Origin: Planctomycetota bacterium
GTDB taxonomy: Bacteria > Planctomycetota > UBA1135 > GCA-002686595
Direction of reading: 5' to 3'
Length of the DNA stretch: 64,000 nucleotides
Assembly: GCA_016709875.1 (NCBI GenBank)
Contig: JADJLZ010000012.1
Span: 124,001-188,000, forward strand
A model generated the notes under the pieces. It saw only the letters and a list, made by a program, of their open reading frames with translations, ran no database searches and was not told the origin of the DNA. Below, one piece after another: positions 26,681 through 36,027 of this stretch (within the stretch, counting starts at the first letter, position 1; each line of letters begins with the position of its first letter). Made by a program: the position numbers and the translations under genes.

Positions 26681-29553
26681 TCCGCGAACCGAGCGACGTC
26701 TCGCGCAGACGTTTCCTGCAGGTGATGGGCGCCTCGATGGCGCTCGCCACGGCTTCCGGTTGCCACTGGGACAGCGAGGAGATCCTGCCCTTCCAGCGCC
26801 GACCCGAGGGCCGCATCCCCGGCACGACGCGCCGCTTCGCGACCGCGCTGGAGTGCTCCGGCATCGCGGCTTCGCTGCTCGTGACGAGCTACGACGGCCG
26901 CCCGATCAAGATCGAGGGCAACCCGCTGCACCCGCTCGACCGCGGAGCCGCCTCGGCCCGCTCGCAAGCCAGCGTGCTCGACCTTTACGACCCCGACCAC
27001 AGCCGCGGTCTCGTGCAGAGCTTCGAGGGCGCGCACTACCCGCGCACGTGGAAGGAGTTCGATCCCTGGTTCGTCGGCCGGATGGCGAGCTCGCGCGAGA
27101 AGCAGGGCGCTGGGCTGCGCATCCTGGCCGAACCGAGCTCCTCGCTGGCGCTGGCAGCGCTGCGCGCGCGCTTCGCGGAGCTCTATCCCAAGGCGCGCTG
27201 GATCGAATACGAACCCTGCTCGCGCAGGAACGAGATCGAGGGCGCGCAGCTCGCATTCGGCCAGGCGCTGCGCGTGCAACCGCGACTCGAAGCCGCGAAC
27301 ACGCTCTTGTGCCTGGATGCGGACCTGCTCGGCGAGCACCCCGCGGCGCTCGCCCACGCGCGCGCCTGGGCCGTGCGCCGCGAGCCGAACCAGCCGAGCC
27401 TGCTGCGCGCCTGGGTGGTCGAGAGCTCGCTCAGCCTGACCGGTGCGGCCGCCGACCAGCGTCTCGCGCTGCGCCACGAGCAGGTGCTGCCCTTCGTACT
27501 CGCGCTCGAAGCGCGATTGCGCGGCGAGAAGGGGGACGACGGCTTTGGCCGGTTCCTCGAGCTCGTCGCCGCCGAACTGCTGGAGCAGCGCGGCCACGCG
27601 CTGGTCGTCGCCGGCCCGCGCCAGCCCGCGGCCGTGCACGCGCTCGTCCACCGCATCAACGCGACGCTCGGCAACGTAGGGAAGACGCTCGTGTACATCG
27701 AGGAGCCACGCCCGCCGGCGAGCGGCTCGATCGGCGAGCTCGTGCGCGAGATGGAAGCCGGCGCGGTCGAGACGCTCGTCGTCTTGGGTGGCAACCCGGT
27801 CTACGACGCGCCTTGCGAGCTCGAATTCCGCCGTGCGCTGCGCAAGGTCGCGCTCTCGCTGCACCTCTCGCACTACCGCGACGAGACCTCGCGCGCCTGC
27901 ACCTGGCACCTGCCGCGAGCGCACGCGCTGGAATCCTGGGGCGACGCCGCCTCCTTCGATGGCACGCGCTGCACGCTGCAGCCGCTGATCGAGCCGATTT
28001 TCGAGCGCCGCACGCCGCTCGAGCTCGTCGCCGCGCTGTGCGGCGAAAAACGCAACGCGCGCGAGCTCGTGCGCGCTGCCGTGGCGCCCTCCGCGAGCGA
28101 GGCGCAGTGGACGCGCATCCTGCACGACGGCTTCGTCGAGGGCAGCGCTTCCGAACCGGTCACAGCAGCGCTGGTCGAGTTCGCCAGACCCGCTCCCGCG
28201 CCGCGCGCGTTCGAGAAGGAGCTGCGCAACGGCGAGCTCGAGCTCGTTTTCGCGCCCGACCGCAGACTCTACGACGGACGCAGCGCGAACAACTCGTGGC
28301 TGCAGGAGACGCCCGACTCGATCACCAAGATGACCTGGGGCAACGCCGCGATCTTCGCGGCCGAGACGGCGGCGGCGCTGGGCGTCGAGGACGCGACACT
28401 CGTCACGCTGCGCGTCGGCGGGCGCGAGCTCGAGGTCGCCGCGACGGTGCTCCCCGGACAGGCGCGCGGATCGGTCACGCTGCACCTGGGCTACGGCCGA
28501 AGCGCCGCGGGCCAGGTCGGCGGGCTGGCGCAGGAGAACGTCGAGACGGTCGGCTTCGACGCCTACCGCCTGCGCGAATCGGGCGCGCCCGACAGCGTCA
28601 GCGGCCTGACGGTCGTGCCGAGCGGCAAGCGCTTCGAGCTCGCGCGCACCACCGATCCAGCCGTGACCGACTCGATCGGCCGCAAGGAGATGGAGGGCCG
28701 CGTCGAGGAACTGCTGCGCGAGAAGAAGCTCTCCGAGTACCGCGAAGACCCGCACGCAGAGCACGAATCCGCGCACACGCCTCCGCTCGTTTCGCTGTGG
28801 CAGAAAACCGACTCCGAGGGCGCGCGCTGGGGCATGGCGATCGACCTCTCCAGCTGCATCGGCTGCAACGCGTGCAGCGTCGCCTGCCAAGCGGAGAACA
28901 ACGTGCCCGTCGTCGGCCGCGAGCAGGTCATCCGCGGACGCGAGATGCACTGGATCCGCATCGACCGCTACTTCACCGGCCCCGAGAGCGCGCCGCACGT
29001 GCGCTTCCAGCCGCTCACCTGCCAGCAGTGCGAGGCCGCACCTTGCGAGGAAGTCTGTCCGGTCGCCGCGACCATGCACAGTGCGGAGGGCCTGAACGAC
29101 ATGGTCTACAACCGCTGTGTCGGCACGCGCTACTGCGCGAACAACTGCCCCTTCAAGGTCCGGCGCTTCAACTACTTCAACTACCACAAGGCGATCGAGG
29201 CCGAGGGTGCGGAGGTGCAGCGCATGCTCTACAACCCCGAGGTGACGATCCGTCACCGCGGCGTGATGGAGAAGTGCACCTTCTGCGTGCAGCGCATCCA
29301 GGCGGCCAAGATCCACGCCAAGAACGAGGGCCGCGCGCTGCGCGACGGCGAGATCGTCCCGGCCTGCGCGCAGACCTGCCCGACGCAAGCCATCGTCTTC
29401 GGCGACCTCTCCGACCCGCAGAGCGTGGTCTCGCGCAGGCACGCCGATCCGCGCGGCTACGCGCTGCTCGCCGAGCTCAACATCGGACCGCGCAACGCCT
29501 ACCTCGCGAAGATCACCAACCCGCACCCCGCGCTGGAGGAACATGACGGCTAG
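26668..29553 (+). CDS. actB: Alternative complex III subunit B, molybdopterin-fold and iron-sulfur protein
   Basis: This 961-residue protein starts with a Tat signal (SRRRFLQVMGASMALATASG) ending in a cysteine that could be lipidated. Residues ~45-690 have the molybdopterin-oxidoreductase fold seen in ActB, which carries no cofactor in characterised complexes. The C-terminal ~240 residues hold four ferredoxin-type cysteine groups: CIGCNACSVAC, CQQCEAAPCEEVC, CVGTRYCANNC and CTFCVQRIQ with CAQTCPTQAI. These would wire quinol oxidation to ActA. ATG 26668 is chosen because it gives the Tat signal directly; it lies within the actA end. The next gene overlaps by 11 bases. Confidence 0.92.
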   Translation: MSPLIREPSDVSRRRFLQVMGASMALATASGCHWDSEEILPFQRRPEGRIPGTTRRFATALECSGIAASLLVTSYDGRPIKIEGNPLHPLDRGAASARSQASVLDLYDPDHSRGLVQSFEGAHYPRTWKEFDPWFVGRMASSREKQGAGLRILAEPSSSLALAALRARFAELYPKARWIEYEPCSRRNEIEGAQLAFGQALRVQPRLEAANTLLCLDADLLGEHPAALAHARAWAVRREPNQPSLLRAWVVESSLSLTGAAADQRLALRHEQVLPFVLALEARLRGEKGDDGFGRFLELVAAELLEQRGHALVVAGPRQPAAVHALVHRINATLGNVGKTLVYIEEPRPPASGSIGELVREMEAGAVETLVVLGGNPVYDAPCELEFRRALRKVALSLHLSHYRDETSRACTWHLPRAHALESWGDAASFDGTRCTLQPLIEPIFERRTPLELVAALCGEKRNARELVRAAVAPSASEAQWTRILHDGFVEGSASEPVTAALVEFARPAPAPRAFEKELRNGELELVFAPDRRLYDGRSANNSWLQETPDSITKMTWGNAAIFAAETAAALGVEDATLVTLRVGGRELEVAATVLPGQARGSVTLHLGYGRSAAGQVGGLAQENVETVGFDAYRLRESGAPDSVSGLTVVPSGKRFELARTTDPAVTDSIGRKEMEGRVEELLREKKLSEYREDPHAEHESAHTPPLVSLWQKTDSEGARWGMAIDLSSCIGCNACSVACQAENNVPVVGREQVIRGREMHWIRIDRYFTGPESAPHVRFQPLTCQQCEAAPCEEVCPVAATMHSAEGLNDMVYNRCVGTRYCANNCPFKVRRFNYFNYHKAIEAEGAEVQRMLYNPEVTIRHRGVMEKCTFCVQRIQAAKIHAKNEGRALRDGEIVPACAQTCPTQAIVFGDLSDPQSVVSRRHADPRGYALLAELNIGPRNAYLAKITNPHPALEEHDG

Positions 29554-30958
29554 CGCAACGACGCAGGCGCACCTCGAGGAACCCTACGCACGGCCGAAGC
29601 TGGTCGAGGGCGCGGAGGACTTCGGTGCGGTCACGCAGCGCGTGTGCGGCGTGCTCGAACGGCCCAAGCCGCCGCGCGCCTGGTACATCGGCCTGGCCAT
29701 CTCGAGCTCGCTCACGCTGCTGCTCTTCACGATGGTCGTGTACCTGATCGCGACCGGCGTGGGAGTGTGGGGCAACAATTCGCCGGCGTTCTGGGGCTGG
29801 GGCATCGTCAACTTCGTCTTCTGGGTCGGAATTGCGCACGCGGGCACGCTGATCTCCGCGATCCTGTTCCTGCTGCGCCAGAAGTGGCGCACGAGCATCA
29901 ACCGCGCGGCCGAGGCGATGACGCTCTTCGCGGTCTGCTGCGCCGGTCTGTATCCGGCGATCCACGTCGGCCGCATCTGGGTGGCGTACTGGCTCTTCCC
30001 GTTCCCCAACCAGATGCAAATGTGGCCGAACTTCCGCAGCCCGCTCCTGTGGGACGTGTTCGCGGTCTCGACCTACGCCACGGTCTCGGCGCTGTTCTGG
30101 TTCATGGGTCTCGTGCCCGACCTGGCCACGCTGCGTGACCGATCGACGACCAGGCTGAAGCAGGTGATCTACGGCTTCTTCGCGCTGGGCTGGCGCGGAT
30201 CGGCGCGGCACTGGCAGCGCTTCGAGCGCGCCTACTTGCTGCTCGCGGCGCTCGCGACGCCACTCGTGCTGAGTGTGCACTCGGTGGTGAGTTTCGACTT
30301 CGCCGTCAGCCAGGTGAGCGGCTGGCACACGACGATCTTCCCGCCCTACTTCGTCGCGGGCGCGATCTTCAGCGGCTTCGCGATGGTCGTGACGGTGATG
30401 GTGCCCGCGCGCGAGCTCTTCGGCCTGAAGGAGCTCGTCACGATCCGGCACCTGGAGAACATGAACAAGGTCATCCTGGCGACGGGATCGATGGTGGGTC
30501 TCGCCTACTCGACCGAGTTCTTCATCGCCTGGTACGGCGGCAATCCCTACGAGCGCTTCGCGTTCATGAACCGCGCCTTCGGGCCCTACGCCTGGGCGTA
30601 CTGGATCATGATCTTCTGCAACGTCGTCGCGCCGCAGTTCTTCTGGTCGAAGAAGATCCGCACCAGCCCGTGGTTGATGGTCGGTGTCGCGATCCTCGTC
30701 AACGTGGGGATGTGGTTCGAGCGCTTCGTGATCATCGTCACCTCGCTCGCGCGCACCTATCTGCCCTCGAACTGGGGCTACTTCAAGCCGACCTGGGTCG
30801 ACATCTGCACCTTCGCGGGGACGATCGGCCTGTTCTTCACGCTCTTCCTGCTCTTCTGTCGCTTCCTTCCGATGGTGGCGATCGCGGAGGTGAAGGGCGT
30901 GCTGCCGGCCGCGCACGCACACCCCGAGCACCCCAAGGGAGGGCACGACCATGGCTGA
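29543..30958 (+). CDS. actC: Alternative complex III subunit C, NrfD-like quinol-binding membrane protein
   Basis: This 471-residue polytopic protein of the NrfD/PsrC family has about ten helices. Typical segments are ISSSLTLLLFTMVVYLIATG, FWGWGIVNFVFWVGIAHAG and LSVHSVVSFDFAVSQVSGWH. The HAGTLIS and ISVAWYGG-type polar residues near the periplasmic face are the usual quinol-site region. It would oxidise quinol and hand electrons to ActB. It overlaps both neighbours (11 bases with actB, 8 with the actDE fusion), as expected for a tightly coupled operon. Confidence 0.9.
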   Translation: MTASATTQAHLEEPYARPKLVEGAEDFGAVTQRVCGVLERPKPPRAWYIGLAISSSLTLLLFTMVVYLIATGVGVWGNNSPAFWGWGIVNFVFWVGIAHAGTLISAILFLLRQKWRTSINRAAEAMTLFAVCCAGLYPAIHVGRIWVAYWLFPFPNQMQMWPNFRSPLLWDVFAVSTYATVSALFWFMGLVPDLATLRDRSTTRLKQVIYGFFALGWRGSARHWQRFERAYLLLAALATPLVLSVHSVVSFDFAVSQVSGWHTTIFPPYFVAGAIFSGFAMVVTVMVPARELFGLKELVTIRHLENMNKVILATGSMVGLAYSTEFFIAWYGGNPYERFAFMNRAFGPYAWAYWIMIFCNVVAPQFFWSKKIRTSPWLMVGVAILVNVGMWFERFVIIVTSLARTYLPSNWGYFKPTWVDICTFAGTIGLFFTLFLLFCRFLPMVAIAEVKGVLPAAHAHPEHPKGGHDHG

Positions 30959-32156
30959 GTCGCAGCCGGCCCTGCAGTCGCTCGTCGCGGAGTTCGACGA
31001 CGTCGATTCCGTCTCCGCGGCCGCGCGCGCCGTGCGCGACGCGGGCTTCCAGCATTTCGACGTGTACAGCCCGTTCCCGATCCACGGCATCGAGCGCTCG
31101 ATGGGCCTGCGCGCCACGCGCCTGCCCTGGATCGTGCTCGGCATGGGGCTCACGGGCACGACGCTGGCACTCTTCTTCCAGTGGTGGGCGAACGCGCACG
31201 ACTACCCGTTCAAGATCAGCGCGAAGCCGCTGTTCGGTATCCCGGCCAACATCCCGATCACCTTCGAGTTCACGGTGCTGCTCGCGGCCTTCGGCGCGTT
31301 CTTTGGGATGCTCGTGCTGAACCGGCTGCCCGAGCACCACAACGAGCTCTTCGACAACCCGCGCTTCCGCCGCGCGACCGACGACGGCTTCTTCCTGGCG
31401 GTCGAGGCGCGCGACGCGCGTTTCGACACGCGACGCACGCGCGAACTGCTGCAGTCGTTCTCGAAGCACCCCGTCGTCGAGTGCCACGCGTCGACCGAGA
31501 GCCGCGCCTTCCCGATCTGGGTGCGCGCTGCGCTCGCGGGGGCGGGTGCGCTCGCGCTGCTGCCTTTCGCGGGAATCGTGAACGCGCGCTTCCGCGACGC
31601 CACCAGCCCGGCTTTCCACCTGATCAAGGACATGGACTCGCAGCCGCGCTACCGCGCGCAGGCCGCGAACCCGTACTTCGCCGACGGGCGCGCGCAGCGC
31701 CCGGATGTCGCGGGAGCAGTGGCCTTTGACCACTTCCTGACGGATCCGAAGACCCTCACTGGGCGCGATGGCGAGAACTTCTGTGGCACGATCCCGCTGC
31801 CTGTGAGCGACCAGACGATGCTGCGCGGGCAGCAGCGCTTCGCCGTGTACTGCACGCCCTGCCACGGTCAGGCGGGCTACGGCGACGGCCTCGTCGCGCA
31901 GCGCGCGGCGAACCTGCAGGAGCCCAACTGGGTGCCGCCCGCGTCCTTGCACGACCCGGTCGTGCGCGCGCGCGCCGTGGGCCAGATCTTCGACACCATC
32001 CGCAACGGTGTGCGCACGATGCCCGCCTACGGGCGGCAGATCGGCATCGAAGACAGCTGGGCGATCGTGGCCTACGTGCGGGCGTTGCAGCGCTCGCAGA
32101 ACGCGACCGTCGAGGACGTGCCGCCCGCGGAGCGGGCCAGCCTGGGGACGCGATGA
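30951..32156 (+). CDS. Fused ActD-ActE: DUF3341 membrane domain plus monoheme cytochrome c
   Basis: This 401-residue fusion starts with a DUF3341-type ActD domain (~10-190) with two membrane helices (LPWIVLGMGLTGTTLALFFQW and FEFTVLLAAFGAFFGMLVL). After another helix (~187-205) comes a periplasmic cytochrome c with CTPCHGQAGYGDG (~301) and a likely axial Met in RTMPAYGRQI. In characterised complexes ActD and ActE are separate proteins and ActE is often a lipoprotein. The fusion removes the need for lipidation by tethering the heme domain through ActD. It is read through a GATGAG overlap into actF. Confidence 0.85.
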   Translation: MAESQPALQSLVAEFDDVDSVSAAARAVRDAGFQHFDVYSPFPIHGIERSMGLRATRLPWIVLGMGLTGTTLALFFQWWANAHDYPFKISAKPLFGIPANIPITFEFTVLLAAFGAFFGMLVLNRLPEHHNELFDNPRFRRATDDGFFLAVEARDARFDTRRTRELLQSFSKHPVVECHASTESRAFPIWVRAALAGAGALALLPFAGIVNARFRDATSPAFHLIKDMDSQPRYRAQAANPYFADGRAQRPDVAGAVAFDHFLTDPKTLTGRDGENFCGTIPLPVSDQTMLRGQQRFAVYCTPCHGQAGYGDGLVAQRAANLQEPNWVPPASLHDPVVRARAVGQIFDTIRNGVRTMPAYGRQIGIEDSWAIVAYVRALQRSQNATVEDVPPAERASLGTR

Positions 32157-33364
32157 GCAGCCAACGCACAGCGGTCGAGAACCTTGGAGCCCGCGGCCGG
32201 AGTTGGGGCCGAATCGCGCTCGTGCTCGGCATCGCCGGCCTCGCGCTCGGGCTGTGGCTGGGCAGCGCGCGCGGCGACGGCTTCCGACGTTTCGAGCACG
32301 CCTGGCTCGTGAGCTGCCTGTTCTTCCTAAGCCTCTCGCTCGGCGCGCTGTTCTTCGTGATCATCCAGCACCTCGTGCGCGCGGGCTGGAGCGTCGTCGT
32401 GCGCCGCGTCGCGGAGATCGTGGCGGCCAACACGCTCGTGACGGCGCTGCTCTTCGCGCCGCTCGTCGTGCAGCTCCTGCGCGGCGACAGTTCGCTCTGG
32501 CCCTGGGCCGACGCGAACACGGTGCACGGGAACCCGCTGCTCGAGGGCAAGGCGGGCTTCCTCGAGCCGCGCTTCTTCGCGCTGCGCTGCGTGCTGTACT
32601 TCGGCATCTGGATCCTGCTCGGGCGCTGGCTCTTGCGGCGTTCGACCGAGCAGGACACGGCGCAGGATGCGAAGCCCACGCTCGCGCTCGAACGCCGGGC
32701 CGCGCCCGCGATGGTCGCCTACGCGCTCTCGGTCAATTTCGGCGCCTTCGACATCCTGATGACGCTCGAGCCGACCTGGGCGAGCACGATCTTCGGCGTG
32801 TGCTTCTTCGCGGGCTCGGTGATCGGCTTCTTCGCGCTCTCGATCCTGCTCTTGCGCTTCCTGCAGGCGCGCGGATTCATGCGCGCGAGCGTCGGCGTGG
32901 AGCACTACCACGACCTGGGCAAGTTCCTCTTCGCCTTCGTCTTCTTCTGGGGCTACGTCTCGTTCTCCCAGTTCATGCTGATCTGGTACGCGGACATGCC
33001 CGAGGAGACCTTCTGGTTCCGCGAGCGTTTCCATGGCACGTGGGCGAACGTCTCCTGGGTGCTGCTCTTCGGGCACTTCGTGCTGCCCTTCGCGGCCTTG
33101 CTCTCGCGCCACACCAAGCGCGCGCTGGGCGTACTCGCGTTCTTGGCCGTGTGGATGCTGTGCATGCACGCGGTCGAGCTCTTCTGGCTCGTCATGCCCA
33201 CCGCGGAGAAGGACGGCGCGCTCGTCTCCGGGATGGACGCCGCCTGCTTCGTGGCGGTGGGGGGCATCTGGTTCTTCGCGCTTGCGCGCCTCGCCGGGGA
33301 GCGCTCGCTCGTGCCCGTCGGCGATCCGCGCCTTCCCGAGTCCTTGGCCTTCGAGAACAGCTGA
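32153..33364 (+). CDS. actF: Alternative complex III subunit F, polytopic membrane protein
   Basis: This 403-residue membrane protein has about ten helices. Family-like segments are SCLFFLSLSLGALFFVIIQH, NFGAFDILMTLEPTWASTIF and DLGKFLFAFVFFWGYVSFSQ. ActF is related to the ActC family and, with it, forms the membrane core. Polar residues in YYHDLGK and FMLIWYADMPEETFW sit at membrane edges and may contribute to proton movement. The start overlaps the previous stop. No actG is present downstream; a 101-residue protein takes that place. Confidence 0.88.
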   Translation: MSSQRTAVENLGARGRSWGRIALVLGIAGLALGLWLGSARGDGFRRFEHAWLVSCLFFLSLSLGALFFVIIQHLVRAGWSVVVRRVAEIVAANTLVTALLFAPLVVQLLRGDSSLWPWADANTVHGNPLLEGKAGFLEPRFFALRCVLYFGIWILLGRWLLRRSTEQDTAQDAKPTLALERRAAPAMVAYALSVNFGAFDILMTLEPTWASTIFGVCFFAGSVIGFFALSILLLRFLQARGFMRASVGVEHYHDLGKFLFAFVFFWGYVSFSQFMLIWYADMPEETFWFRERFHGTWANVSWVLLFGHFVLPFAALLSRHTKRALGVLAFLAVWMLCMHAVELFWLVMPTAEKDGALVSGMDAACFVAVGGIWFFALARLAGERSLVPVGDPRLPESLAFENS

Positions 33365-33365
33365 C

Positions 33366-33671
33366 ATGGCCGCACGCGAAACACTGCCGATCTCCACGCT
33401 GCTCGGCTCGGCCGCTGCGCTGGCCGCGGCTGCGGGCCTCGTGGCGCTGCTCGTCCCGACCTTCTTCCGCATCGAGGAAGCGCAGCTGCGCGCAGAGCGC
33501 GGCTGGACCAGCACGCCGGCCGACACGCTCATGACCAAGAGCGCGCAGCGCGACCGCATCGCGCACTACGCCTGGATCGACAGGCAGAAGGGCGTCGTCG
33601 CGCTGCCGATCGAGCGCGCGATGGAGCTCGCGCGCGGGCAGCTCGCTGCCGAACAGGAGAGCCGACGATGA
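33366..33671 (+). CDS. Small single-helix membrane protein of the ACIII cluster
   Basis: This 101-residue protein has one hydrophobic segment at ~12-30 (LLGSAAALAAAAGLVALLVP), then a polar periplasmic or cytoplasmic tail with HYAWIDRQKGVVALPIERAM. The tail motif, WVDR-X-GVVRIPI-like, occurs in small proteins beside ACIII genes in other phyla as far as I recall. It lies one base after actF and overlaps the COX2-like gene by four bases (ATGA). It could be an accessory subunit in the ActG position, but no function is known to me. Confidence 0.7.
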   Translation: MAARETLPISTLLGSAAALAAAAGLVALLVPTFFRIEEAQLRAERGWTSTPADTLMTKSAQRDRIAHYAWIDRQKGVVALPIERAMELARGQLAAEQESRR

Positions 33672-34585
33672 GCGCCACACTCGCCTTCGCCACGGGCGGC
33701 ATGCTGCCGCAGGCCTCGAGCTTCGCCGCCTCGGTGGACCAGAGCTTCGACCTCGTGACCTGGTTCGCGGTTTTCCTCGGCGTACTGGTGACGGGCGGGC
33801 TGTCGTTGCTGCTGGTCGGCCCGCGCGCGCCGGCAGCAGTCCAGCGGCGGCGCCTGATGCAGTACGGCGCGCTCGCGGCACTGCTGCTCGTCGTGGGCTT
33901 CTTCGTGCAGGGCGCACGCGTGTGGGCCGACATGCAGGTCGTGCCGCGCGGCGCCTTCCCGATCGCAGTCGCGCTGGAAGACAAGGGCTGGAGCTTCACT
34001 TATCCCAACGGCTTCGTGACCGGCGAACTGCACCTGCCGATCGACCGCCCCGTGCGCTTCCTGTTCAAAGGCAGCGAGCGCGCCTACAGCTTCGCGATTC
34101 CGGCCTTCCGCATGCAGGTGCCCGTCGCGCTGCGCGAGGACCGCGTCGCATGGGTCCAGCCGACACTCGCGGGCGAGTTCGACCTGCGCACGAGCATCGA
34201 TCCGCGCGCCGAGACCTCGATCCAGGTGCAGGTGCACGCCGAGGGCGGCTTCGACAAGTGGTACCAGGACATTTCGGGTCCCGATCTCACGCTGCCGCCG
34301 ATCGAACTCGGGCAGAAGAGCTACCAGATGCGCGGCTGCACGCAGTGCCACACGGTCGACGGATCGAAGCTCGTCGGCCCGTCCTTCAAGGGCTTCGCGA
34401 CGCGCATCCACAAGCTCACGGACGGCACGACCGTCGAGCCCACCGACGAGTACATCAAGGAATCGGTCCTCGATCCGCAGGCGAAGGTCGTCGAGGGCTT
34501 CGAGCCCGTGATGCCGAGCTTCCGCGGCCGCCTGCAGGACATCGAGATCGCGGGCCTCGCCGCATACATCAAGAGCCTCCAGTGA
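33668..34585 (+). CDS. COX2-like cytochrome c protein lacking CuA ligands
   Basis: This 305-residue protein has the layout of a caa3-type subunit II: two N-terminal helices (~28-50, ~65-82), a cupredoxin-like domain (~95-200) and a C-terminal cytochrome c with CTQCH (224-228). Alignment of DRPVRFLF, YSFAIPAFRMQ and LAGEFDL with normal subunit II shows every CuA ligand replaced: His by Tyr140, the two Cys by Thr175 and Pro179, His by Thr183 and Met by Gln186. The heme domain is intact, with PVMPSFRG offering the Met ligand. It cannot bind CuA, but can carry an electron on its heme. It overlaps the COX1-like gene by GTGA. Confidence 0.85.
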   Translation: MSATLAFATGGMLPQASSFAASVDQSFDLVTWFAVFLGVLVTGGLSLLLVGPRAPAAVQRRRLMQYGALAALLLVVGFFVQGARVWADMQVVPRGAFPIAVALEDKGWSFTYPNGFVTGELHLPIDRPVRFLFKGSERAYSFAIPAFRMQVPVALREDRVAWVQPTLAGEFDLRTSIDPRAETSIQVQVHAEGGFDKWYQDISGPDLTLPPIELGQKSYQMRGCTQCHTVDGSKLVGPSFKGFATRIHKLTDGTTVEPTDEYIKESVLDPQAKVVEGFEPVMPSFRGRLQDIEIAGLAAYIKSLQ

Positions 34586-36027
34586 AAGAGTCCACGAACA
34601 GCGCACAGGTGGAGCACGGCCGCATCGCACTGGGCTACGCGATCGTCCTCGGTCTCGCGCTGGTCGCAGGCGCGTTGCTCGCACTCGGCTTGGGAATGCA
34701 GCCGCTCGCAGGACGCGGCGGTGGTGCGAGTGCCGAAGGCTTCCGCCGCCTGTACAGCGTGCACGGGCTGCTGCTCGTGTTCCTGGTCGTGCTCCCCGCG
34801 ATCCCGGCCGTGCTGGGCAACTGGATGCTCCCGCGCGCGCTCGGCCGATCGGCGATGGCGCTGCCGCGGCTCAACCTGCTGGCGTTCCAGATCTACGTCG
34901 TGGGCGCGCTCGCGCTGCTGCTCGCCGTGTGCTTCGCGCCCGCCGACGCCGGCTGGAGTTTCGAGTTGCCCTACGCGCTCACGAGCAGCGCGAGCCTCGG
35001 TTGGAGCCTGCTGGCGATGGCCGTGCTGGCGACCTCGTTCGTGTGCTCGAGCCTGAACCTCTTCGCGACCGTGATCGCGAGCCGTGGCGGCGGCCGCACC
35101 TGGGGCGAGCTCTCGCCCTTCTCCTGGTCGATCGCGATCGCGTCGCTGATGCAGCTGATCGCAGTGCCGCTGCTCTTCGTCGCGCTAGTGCTGCTCGCCG
35201 CGCAGCGTTCGGGCGCCGCCGACGTGCTCGGGACCGGACCCGCGGCCGACGTGCGCTTTGCGCAGTGGTTCTGGCTCTTCGGCCATCCCGCGCTGGCCGG
35301 CGCTTTGGTCGCGGCGCTCGGCATCGTGGCCGAGGTCATCAGCACGCACACGAGCGGTCCACGCGCCGCGACGCGCGTCGAAGCCACGAGCATGATCGCG
35401 ATCGCAGTCCTGGCCTTCGCGGCAGCCGGCGTGCACGTGCTCGGGCGCGGGCTCTCCGACGCCGACGCGGCGGGGACGAGCGCACTGGCGCTGGCGACCG
35501 GCCTGCCCTTCGCGCTGATCGTGCTCGGGTGGGTGCGCGAACTGCAGGGTCCGCAACTGCGCGCGACGCCCGCGCTCGGCTTCGCGCTGTGCTTCCTCGT
35601 GCTCCTGTGCGTGGGCGGGATGTCGGGCGCGTTCCTGGCGGTGCTGCCGACGGCTTCCGCGCTGCGCGAGACGTGCTTCGCGACCGCACAGTTCCACTAC
35701 CTCGTCGTGGGCGGGACGCTCTCGGCGCTGTTCGCGGGGCTGTACCTCGCCTGGCCGCGCTGGTTCGGTGTCGAGCCGCGCGCGGGCTGGGGCTTCGGCG
35801 CCTGCGCGCTGTTCTTCCTCGGGATCAACCTGGCGTTCTTCCCGCTCTTCGTGCTCGGCTACCTCGGCCAGCCGCGGCGCAGCACCGAGATCGTCGCGGG
35901 TGGCGAGCACCTGGGCGAGCTGTCGGCTTTCGGCACCGCGCTGGTGGTCGTCGCGCTGGTGATCACGGCCTGGAATCTGCTCTCCTCGCTGCTCGGCGAG
36001 CGCAAGACCGCGGAGGAGGCCGCGTGA
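34582..36027 (+). CDS. Heme-copper-oxidase subunit I-like protein with a disabled active site
   Basis: This 481-residue, roughly 12-helix protein aligns with COX1 along its length (GTG start). Kept are the low-spin heme histidines, H61 (SVHGLLLVF) and H372 (QFHYLVV), plus H235 (WLFGHP) and H285. Lost are the first histidine of the VII pair (now V284), the cross-linked tyrosine five residues into GHPEVY (now A239 in GHPALAG), the K-channel lysine (P309 in TGLPF) and the heme a3 ligand (Q370). Oxygen reduction at a heme-CuB site is therefore very unlikely. A single bis-His heme probably remains, so an electron-transfer or scaffold role beside ACIII is the best inference. Confidence 0.85.
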   Translation: MKESTNSAQVEHGRIALGYAIVLGLALVAGALLALGLGMQPLAGRGGGASAEGFRRLYSVHGLLLVFLVVLPAIPAVLGNWMLPRALGRSAMALPRLNLLAFQIYVVGALALLLAVCFAPADAGWSFELPYALTSSASLGWSLLAMAVLATSFVCSSLNLFATVIASRGGGRTWGELSPFSWSIAIASLMQLIAVPLLFVALVLLAAQRSGAADVLGTGPAADVRFAQWFWLFGHPALAGALVAALGIVAEVISTHTSGPRAATRVEATSMIAIAVLAFAAAGVHVLGRGLSDADAAGTSALALATGLPFALIVLGWVRELQGPQLRATPALGFALCFLVLLCVGGMSGAFLAVLPTASALRETCFATAQFHYLVVGGTLSALFAGLYLAWPRWFGVEPRAGWGFGACALFFLGINLAFFPLFVLGYLGQPRRSTEIVAGGEHLGELSAFGTALVVVALVITAWNLLSSLLGERKTAEEAA

